Shown piece after piece: positions 6,000-10,094 of a stretch of 10,094 nt of DNA. Each line of letters opens with the position of its first letter. Position 1 is the first letter of the stretch. Source of the stretch: JAWVZU01 sp033722075 (GTDB lineage Bacteria; Pseudomonadota; Gammaproteobacteria; Xanthomonadales; SZUA-38); contig JAWVZU010000142.1 of assembly GCA_033722075.1 (NCBI GenBank), positions 1 to 10,094 on the forward strand, given 5' to 3'. Position numbers and translations under genes: made by a program. The notes beneath the pieces were generated by a model. The model was not told the DNA's origin, searched no databases, and saw only the letters and a list, made by a program, of their open reading frames with translations.

Positions 6000-6797
6000 A
6001 TGAATAACAGCAAGATAGAAGATCTTCTTGAGATCATGTCTCGTCTCCGCGATCCGGATTCCGGATGCCCGTGGGATGTGGAGCAGGACTTCAGCACCAT
6101 TGCGCCGTACACCATCGAGGAGGCCTACGAGGTGGCCGATGCGATCGACCATGGCGACTTCCTTGCCCTGAAGGATGAACTTGGCGATCTGCTGTTCCAG
6201 GTGGTGTTCCATGCCCGGATGGCGGAAGAGGCGGGCCAGTTCGACTTCTCCGACGTGGTTTCGGCGGTGTGCGACAAGATGATCCGCCGCCACCCGCATG
6301 TCTTCGGAGATGCCGAGGTGGCGGATGCGCGGGCGCAGACGCTGGCCTGGGAGGAGCACAAGGCAAGGGAGCGGGGCGAGGACGAGGACCCCTCCGCCCT
6401 GGCTGGAGTGAGTACCGGTCTGCCCGAATGGATGCGCGCACAGAAGCTCCAGAAGCGCGCCGCGAGGGTGGGCTTCGACTGGCCGGACGCCGGTCCGGTG
6501 CTGGAGAAGATCGAGGAAGAGATTGCCGAGTTGCGGCGTGCGGTCGAGTTGGTCGACGCCGAACAGGTCGAGTCGGAGTTCGGTGACCTGCTGTTCGCCG
6601 CGGTCAATCTCTCCCGCCATCTGCGATCCGACACCAGCCGTGCGCTGCGGGCGGCCAACCGCAAGTTCGAAGCCCGTTTCCGGGCGATGGAGACCCTGGC
6701 GAAATCGCGGGGTCAGTCGCTGGCGGACCTGACGTTGGAGCAGATGGACGAGTTGTGGGATGAGGTGAAGGGCAGGGAGGCTGGGACGGACGACTGA
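6000..6797 (+). CDS. mazG: Nucleoside triphosphate pyrophosphohydrolase MazG
   Basis: Cytosolic all-alpha enzyme that hydrolyses (d)NTPs, including aberrant ones, to NMP and pyrophosphate. In E. coli MazG also lowers ppGpp under starvation. The 265-aa product matches the full-length two-domain form (E. coli 263 aa). The N-terminal MazG domain has GCPWDVEQ, TIEEAYEVADAI (E40, E41, E44) and DELGDLL (E60, D63). The C-terminal, normally catalytic domain has KIEEEIAELRRAV (E173, E174, E177) and ESEFGDLLF (E193, D196), so the metal-binding EExxE...ExxD sets are intact in both. The ATG at 6000 has a weak AGAAG 6 nt upstream, and the first codons are AT-rich for this window. The 5' leader starts right at the end of the palindromic repeat. 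No mazEF or relA is adjacent. Confidence 0.96.
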   Translation: MNNSKIEDLLEIMSRLRDPDSGCPWDVEQDFSTIAPYTIEEAYEVADAIDHGDFLALKDELGDLLFQVVFHARMAEEAGQFDFSDVVSAVCDKMIRRHPHVFGDAEVADARAQTLAWEEHKARERGEDEDPSALAGVSTGLPEWMRAQKLQKRAARVGFDWPDAGPVLEKIEEEIAELRRAVELVDAEQVESEFGDLLFAAVNLSRHLRSDTSRALRAANRKFEARFRAMETLAKSRGQSLADLTLEQMDELWDEVKGREAGTDD

Positions 6798-6827
6798 AGC
6801 TGAAGATGTCGTTTTCTGCGCAGGTTC

Positions 6828-7026
6828 GTGACTCGGGGAATCCCCCCGCCCCGCAACTCGTTGCGGTTGCGACCCCCTTTGACGAGCAAAGGGGGTATGT
6901 TCAATGGTGCATTGGCTCGATGAGCGAGCCCGATCCTCAACTGAAGCTCGATTTGGTTCACCCCTTTGCTCGACAAAGGGGTCGGCGAGCGCGCCGTGCG
7001 CGCGTCCGGGGGATTCCCGCTGTCAC
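6828..7026. repeat. 199-bp symmetric multi-hairpin element with terminal inverted repeats (MITE-like)
   Basis: The ends are inverted copies: GTGAC-N3-GGGAATCCCCC reading inward from 6828 and from 7026 on the other strand, 16 of 19 positions alike. Between them lie hairpins in mirror order: CCGCAA/TTGCGG (6851-6866, loop CTCG); ACCCCCTTTG/CAAAGGGGGT (6872-6896, 10 bp, loop ACGAG); GGCTCG/CGAGCC (6914-6930, loop ATGAG); ACCCCTTTG/CAAAGGGGT (6960-6982, 9 bp, loop CTCGA); and GCGCGC/GCGCGC (6989-7003). The two CCCCTTTG hairpins are inverted copies of each other, down to CTCGT versus CTCGA loops when read on opposite strands. There is no credible ORF and no clear target duplication. It lies between convergent mazG and nth, ending directly against the nth stop codon. 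It could be a mobile palindromic repeat, a bidirectional transcription barrier or a structured RNA. Confidence 0.8.
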
Positions 7027-7662
7027 CTAGGCGATCGTCTTGTCGGGGTATTCGCATAGGTCGGCAATGATGCAATCCGGGCAGTCCGGCTTGCGCGCCT
7101 TGCACACGTAGCGACCGTGCAGGATCAGCCAGTGGTGGGCGTCCTTCTTGAATTCGTCGGGCGTGGTCTCGAGGAGCTTCTTCTCGACCGCCAGCGGCGT
7201 CTTGCCGCGGGCCAGGCGCGTCCGGTTGGATACCCGGAAGATGTGCGTATCGACGGCGATCGTCGGCTGTCCGAAGGCCGTATTGAGGATCACGTTGGCC
7301 GTCTTGCGGCCTACCCCGGGCAATTCTTCCAGCGCTTCCCGGTCCTGGGGCACCTCGCCGTCGTGTTCATCGACGAGGATGCGGCAGGTCTTGATCAGGT
7401 TGGCCGCCTTGCTGTTGAACAGCCCGATGGTCTTTATATGAGACTTCAGCCCGTTCTCGCCCAACTCCAGGATGTCTTCCGGCGTGTTGGCCACCGGAAA
7501 CAGCTTGTCGGTTGCCTTGTTGACGCCCACGTCGGTCGCCTGGGCCGAGAGAACGACCGCGACCAGCAGTTCGAAAGGGCTTGAATAGTTGAGCTCGGTG
7601 GTCGGGTGGGGGTTGTCGTCGCGCAGGCGTTCGAAGATCTCTCGCCGCTTGGCGGAGTTCAT
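7027..7662 (-). CDS. nth: Endonuclease III (DNA glycosylase / AP lyase)
   Basis: Base-excision repair enzyme that removes oxidised pyrimidines and cleaves the abasic strand. The product is 211 aa, the same as E. coli Nth, and key residues fall at the same numbers: helix-hairpin-helix ELPGVGRKTANVIL with catalytic Lys120, Asp138 in AVDTHIFRV, and the iron-sulfur cluster C-X6-C-X2-C-X5-C at Cys187, 194, 197 and 203. Substrate-region motifs SPFELLVAVVLSAQATD and GLFNSKA are also present. The ATG at 7662 overlaps the rsxE TGA in an ATGA, implying coupled translation. The open frame continues upstream through rsxE to 8181, but that part is out-of-frame shadow. rsxE-nth is a common gammaproteobacterial pairing. 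The stop abuts the 199-bp palindromic element. Confidence 0.97.
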   Translation of the reverse strand: MNSAKRREIFERLRDDNPHPTTELNYSSPFELLVAVVLSAQATDVGVNKATDKLFPVANTPEDILELGENGLKSHIKTIGLFNSKAANLIKTCRILVDEHDGEVPQDREALEELPGVGRKTANVILNTAFGQPTIAVDTHIFRVSNRTRLARGKTPLAVEKKLLETTPDEFKKDAHHWLILHGRYVCKARKPDCPDCIIADLCEYPDKTIA

Positions 7663-8327
7663 GCCGCATCCTCGGCGCCCTGGAGCCTCGGCTCGGGCGC
7701 CTTGCGGTTGCTGATCCAGCGGTGCAGAGCGACCAGCAGACCCAGTGCCAGAAATGCCCCGGGCGGGCGCATGGCCAGGCGGAATCCGCCGTCTTCGCTG
7801 AACCTCAGCTCCAGGGCGGCGGCCCAATCGCCGAACAGCGCATCCATGCCGGTGAACAGCGTCCCGTTTCCGATCAGCTCCCGCAGGCCGCCGAGCACCA
7901 CCAGAACCGCGGCAAAGCCGCGCCCCGTGGCCAGCCCGTCCTGGATGGACGCCAGTGGTCCGTTGCGTGATGCAAACGCTTCCGCCCGACCCATGATCGC
8001 GCAGTTGGTGACGATCAGGGGAAGGAAGATCCCCAGGGCCGTATAAAGGGGATAGACATAGGCATGGATCAGCAGCTCCACGCAGGTCACCGCAGTAGCG
8101 ATTACGACCACGTAGACTGCGATCCGGATTTCCCGCTTGACTAGCGGGCGAAGCAGCGAAACGATCAGGTTGGAGAGGCACAGCACGACGACGGTGGCCA
8201 GCCCCAGCCCGAGCGCGTAGCTGACCTGATTGGAGACCGCCAGCAGCGGGCAGAGACCGAGTAGCTGGACGAGCCCGGCGTTATTGCGCCAGAGTCCGTC
8301 GCGCCAGATTTGGACCGCGTCGGTCAA
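7659..8327 (-). CDS. rsxE: Electron transport complex subunit RsxE/RnfE
   Basis: Integral membrane subunit of the Rnf/Rsx complex, which moves electrons between NADH and ferredoxin-type carriers coupled to ion flow; in E. coli, Rsx helps keep SoxR reduced. The 222-aa product shows the family signatures: IWRDGLWRNNAGLVQLLGLC at the N-terminus, then PLLAVSN, SNLIVSLLRPLV, LGIFLPLIVTNCAIMGRAEAF with its conserved Cys, DGLATGRGFAAVLVVLGGLRE, GTLF, and PPGAFLALGLLVA. About six membrane helices are expected. The start is TTG at 8327, supported by alignment of DAVQIWRDGLW with typical RnfE N-termini; no in-frame ATG or GTG serves. It begins 3 nt after the pilin stop, in UAAGGCUUG, so reinitiation from the pilin gene is likely. 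Oddly, rsxG and the other rsx genes are not upstream; a pilin gene is. Confidence 0.94.
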   Translation of the reverse strand: MTDAVQIWRDGLWRNNAGLVQLLGLCPLLAVSNQVSYALGLGLATVVVLCLSNLIVSLLRPLVKREIRIAVYVVVIATAVTCVELLIHAYVYPLYTALGIFLPLIVTNCAIMGRAEAFASRNGPLASIQDGLATGRGFAAVLVVLGGLRELIGNGTLFTGMDALFGDWAAALELRFSEDGGFRLAMRPPGAFLALGLLVALHRWISNRKAPEPRLQGAEDAA

Positions 8328-8330
8328 GCC

Positions 8331-8702
8331 TTACCAGCAGGCGGCCGGGGTGCGCGCTCCATCCTGGTTGATGGTCAATGTGGTGCAACCGGTATCGTTG
8401 GTCTGGTCTCCCGTGGCCACCGCCTGCAGGGTGAAGGTGGTCGCCGTGTTCGCCGTAACCGAGTAGTTGTAGAAGTCACTTGCCGGGATCGTCAGATCCG
8501 CAGTCGCGCCGTAGGTCGGGTTGTTGGTCCTGTGCCGTTCCTGCTGCAGCGCAAGGTCCTGCAGGTCGGCCATGGCATCGGCCCGTCGCCCCTTGCGGAT
8601 CTGGTCGTTGTAGGTCGGATAGGCAATGCCCGCGATAATGCCGAGGATAACGATTACAATCATCAGCTCGATCAGCGTGAAGCCGGACTGTCGGTTGCGC
8701 AT
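8331..8702 (-). CDS. pilE: PilE-like type IV minor pilin
   Basis: Type IV pilin-like protein of 123 aa. The class III prepilin signal is clear: a short basic leader MRNRQSG, cut by PilD between Gly7 and Phe8, with Glu12 at position +5, then the hydrophobic helix TLIELMIVIVILGIIAGIAYP. The globular part begins YNDQIRKGRRADAMADLQDLA. It ends with a cysteine pair (GCTTLTIN...TPAACW) that would form the D-region disulfide loop. Length and the CW ending fit the PilE minor-pilin family rather than the roughly 140-aa major PilA. AGGAGG 9 nt upstream of the ATG at 8702 and a plausible promoter support the start. It is divergent from the fimT/pilW-like genes and directly upstream of rsxE. Minor pilins prime assembly at the inner-membrane platform or sit at the pilus tip. 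A major-pilin role is not excluded. Confidence 0.88.
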   Translation of the reverse strand: MRNRQSGFTLIELMIVIVILGIIAGIAYPTYNDQIRKGRRADAMADLQDLALQQERHRTNNPTYGATADLTIPASDFYNYSVTANTATTFTLQAVATGDQTNDTGCTTLTINQDGARTPAACW

Positions 8703-8711
8703 GGGAGTGTG

Positions 8712-8717
8712 CCTCCT
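8712..8717 (-). promoter_or_regulatory. Strong ribosome binding site of pilE
   Basis: AGGAGG on the minus strand, 9 nt before the pilin ATG. It is the best Shine-Dalgarno match seen on the minus strand of this window and, with a weak TTG start downstream, suggests much more pilin than RsxE is made from a shared mRNA. Confidence 0.7.
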
Positions 8718-8735
8718 GTCTCGCTACTTGGATAG

Positions 8736-8769
8736 GGTGCAGGATAGCACCGGAATTCGGGGTCACCAA
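8736..8769 (-). promoter_or_regulatory. pilE promoter with its -10 inside an inverted repeat
   Basis: On the minus strand, TTGGTG (8764-8769) is followed after 17 bp by TATCCT (8741-8746), preceded by TGC as an extended -10. The -10 hexamer is exactly the 6-bp centre of a perfect inverted repeat, GGTGC/GCACC (8736-8751), which may be an operator. Sequence-based prediction only. Confidence 0.45.
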
Positions 8770-8843
8770 TCCGGCAGAGCGCCGATGGCCGACGGGCGGT
8801 ACGGTGAAGTGGAATGACCGGTGTCGGATAAGCGCGAGGGCGA

Positions 8844-8852
8844 TGCTAAAGT
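8844..8852 (+). promoter_or_regulatory. Extended -10 candidate for the fimT-pilW operon
   Basis: TGC-TAAAGT matches an extended -10 (4 of 6 in the hexamer) with no recognisable -35. It would start transcription near 8859, about 20 nt before the fimT ATG at 8878, and would exclude the upstream in-frame GTG at 8821. Weak evidence. Confidence 0.3.
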
Positions 8853-8877
8853 TTTTGACATGACGGGAAGAACTGCC

Positions 8878-9462
8878 ATGAAACAGATCTACTGTGCAGG
8901 ATTCACAATGCTGGAAATGATGATCGTCCTGATCATCATCGGCGCCCTGCTCGGCGTCGGCGTGCCCGCCTTCAACGAGGCGCTGGAGCGTCGGCGAATC
9001 GACGGCATCGTCGATGAACTGCAGGCGCAGATCGCGCTGGCCAAGTCCGAAGCCATCAAGCGCAACGTCGAAGTCTCGGTCGCGTTCACGCGTACGGGCG
9101 ATGCCACCTGGTGCATGGGCATCGACGAGGACGACACTGCCGGGTGCAACTGCACGACGGCAAACGACTGCACCGTCGATGGCCTGGAAAAGGTGCTGAG
9201 CATCACTTCCGCCGATCGGCTGGACCTGCCGGCGGCGCCAGAGTTCAACGGCGGCATCGGCGATGGCGGTGACAACGGTTTCGTGTTCGACCCGGCCACC
9301 GGCGCGCTGACGGACCTGAATGACAACGGCAATGTCGAGATCGAGACCGAGGAAGGCAACTTCCGACTGCGGATGACCGTCAGCCCGCTGGGACTCACAA
9401 GCGTCTGTTACCTGGACACCTACAAGCCGGTTGGAGGGTACGATCAATGTCCGTCGCCATGA
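8878..9462 (+). CDS. fimT: FimT/GspH-type pseudopilin (type IV pilus minor pilin)
   Basis: Minor pilin or pseudopilin of 194 aa from the ATG at 8878. The prepilin leader MKQIYCAG is cut after Gly8; Phe9 is the new N-terminus and Glu13 is at +5. The hydrophobic helix is TMLEMMIVLIIIGALLGVG. The following LQAQIALAKSEAIKRNVEVSVAF is the typical FimT/GspH helix and first strand. The globular part is acidic and cysteine-rich (WCMG, GCNC, NDC, SVCY, DQC), suggesting disulfides. GGGAAG about 9 nt upstream supports 8878; starting at GTG 8821 would give an unusually long 27-residue leader. The gene heads a plus-strand operon and overlaps the pilW-like gene. FimU of the fimU-pilVWXY1Y2E cluster is an alternative name; a general secretion GspH is less likely with pilE next door. 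Confidence 0.85.
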   Translation: MKQIYCAGFTMLEMMIVLIIIGALLGVGVPAFNEALERRRIDGIVDELQAQIALAKSEAIKRNVEVSVAFTRTGDATWCMGIDEDDTAGCNCTTANDCTVDGLEKVLSITSADRLDLPAAPEFNGGIGDGGDNGFVFDPATGALTDLNDNGNVEIETEEGNFRLRMTVSPLGLTSVCYLDTYKPVGGYDQCPSP

Positions 9463-10094
9463 AACAGAAAGGATTCTCCATCGTTGAGCTGATGGTGTCG
9501 CTGGTCGTCGGCGTCCTGGTGATCCTGGGCGTGACGCAGGTCTTTACCTCCTCGTTCCGGGCCAACACGGAAGCCATCCAGTACACGCAGCTCAACGAAC
9601 AACTGCGGGCCGTGAGCAACACGATGAGCCGGGAAATCCGGCGAGCGGGTTTCTGGAACGGATCCATTGTCGATGTCAAAGGTGGGGCACAGTCCAATCC
9701 CTTTGCCGCCGATTGTGACGGCAACTTTGCCGATCCGAGTTCGATCCGGAACTGCGTCCAGACTTTTGATCAGGATGGGGACGGGAACGACGACTGCATC
9801 ATCTACGGTTACGATGCAGACGAAGATGGTTCGGCGGCCGATGCCGGGGAATGGCGAGGGTTTCGCTTCACCGATGCGGACAACGATGGCGTCGGATTGA
9901 TCGAGGTGAAAACCTCGGGCACATCCAGCGATGCCAACTGCACCGCCGGAACCTGGCAGACTTTTCTCGATGAGGACGTGGTCGAAATCACCAACCTGAC
10001 TTTCAATTTCTCCGGCATCAATGCGCCCTCGACCAATCGTGATGCCGGCAACTGGGTGAAGCTGACGGACGATTGTCCGGACAGCGCAACCGAG
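9447..10094 (+). CDS. pilW: PilW-like type IV pilus minor pilin (3' end beyond window)
   Basis: 216 codons are visible with no stop before the window end. The prepilin signal is MSVAMKQKG, cut after Gly9, with Glu14 at +5, followed by IVELMVSLVVGVLVILGVTQVF. Next come LNEQLRAVSNTMSREIRRAGFW and DCIIYGYDADEDG...EWRGFRF, which resemble PilW-family proteins rather than PilV or FimT. Three acidic DxDxDG loops lie at residues 108-113, 123-128 and 143-148. GGAGGG 8 nt before the ATG at 9447 fixes the likely start. A second ATG at 9459 overlaps the fimT stop (ATGA) and would give a 5-residue leader. The coding overlap with fimT means one operon. No PilV-like gene lies between, unlike fimU-pilV-pilW in Pseudomonas. 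PilX, PilY1 and others would be expected further right. Confidence 0.8.
   Translation, partial: MSVAMKQKGFSIVELMVSLVVGVLVILGVTQVFTSSFRANTEAIQYTQLNEQLRAVSNTMSREIRRAGFWNGSIVDVKGGAQSNPFAADCDGNFADPSSIRNCVQTFDQDGDGNDDCIIYGYDADEDGSAADAGEWRGFRFTDADNDGVGLIEVKTSGTSSDANCTAGTWQTFLDEDVVEITNLTFNFSGINAPSTNRDAGNWVKLTDDCPDSATE

Noticed and set aside
6872..6982. The two CCCCTTTG stem-loops as ordinary rho-independent terminators
   Set aside because: Neither is followed by a T-run on either strand, and both belong to a larger symmetric element. They could still block transcription, but the standard terminator call is not supported.
7663..8181. Upstream extension of the nth reading frame giving a 384-residue protein
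   Set aside because: The extra part overlaps rsxE out of frame. The ATG at 7662 gives exactly the E. coli Nth length and residue numbering, with an ATGA overlap.
8821..8877. fimT starting at GTG 8821 or ATG 8860
   Set aside because: It would make a prepilin leader of 27 or 14 residues and include the likely -10. ATG 8878 has a ribosome binding site and a normal 8-residue leader.

Overview
The window is about 10 kb of GC-rich (roughly 60-65% by eye) chromosomal DNA. It most likely comes from a gammaproteobacterium of the Xanthomonadales/Lysobacterales type, or a nearby group. The basis is the PepSY-PhoP-PhoQ gene order, a DusA/ThrB/MazG/Nth/RsxE core set, and a PilE / FimT / PilW-like type IV pilus minor-pilin region. 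The lineage is inferred from gene content and cannot be proved from this sequence alone.

Layout. (1) 1-1337, minus strand: a HipB-HipA toxin-antitoxin operon. hipA is cut by the window start. The two genes share a GTGA overlap, and a clear promoter is flanked by inverted repeats that look like HipB operators. (2) 1449-3511, plus strand: dusA (tRNA dihydrouridine synthase A), then thrB (homoserine kinase). (3) 3517-5854, plus strand: a small secreted PepSY-like protein, a PhoP-like response regulator and a PhoQ-like sensor kinase. A good PhoP-box direct repeat lies exactly 12 bp upstream of a TAGAAT -10 hexamer, which suggests autoregulation and perhaps a leaderless first gene. (4) 5870-5981: a palindromic intergenic repeat whose arms are built from 8-bp units. 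(5) 6000-6797, plus strand: mazG. (6) 6828-7026: a 199-bp symmetric multi-hairpin element with terminal inverted repeats, lying between the convergent genes mazG and nth. (7) 7027-8702, minus strand: pilE-like minor pilin, rsxE and nth, tightly packed with a 3-nt gap and a 4-nt overlap. (8) 8878-10094, plus strand: divergent fimT/gspH-like and pilW-like pseudopilin genes, the last cut by the window end.

How the genes work together. HipBA is a self-contained, autoregulated stress/persistence module. The PepSY-PhoP-PhoQ operon is an envelope-sensing two-component system. dusA, thrB, mazG and nth are housekeeping genes for tRNA modification, threonine synthesis, nucleotide-pool cleaning and base-excision repair. 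The pilin genes on both sides of 8703-8877 form a divergent minor-pilin locus that would prime type IV pilus assembly.

No gene-free stretch exceeds about 230 bp. I see no tRNA, rRNA, CRISPR array or transposase gene. I do not see a wholly new multi-gene system. The least explained items are the two structured intergenic repeats, the three evenly spaced operator-like sites by hipB, and the separation of rsxE from the rest of its usual operon.
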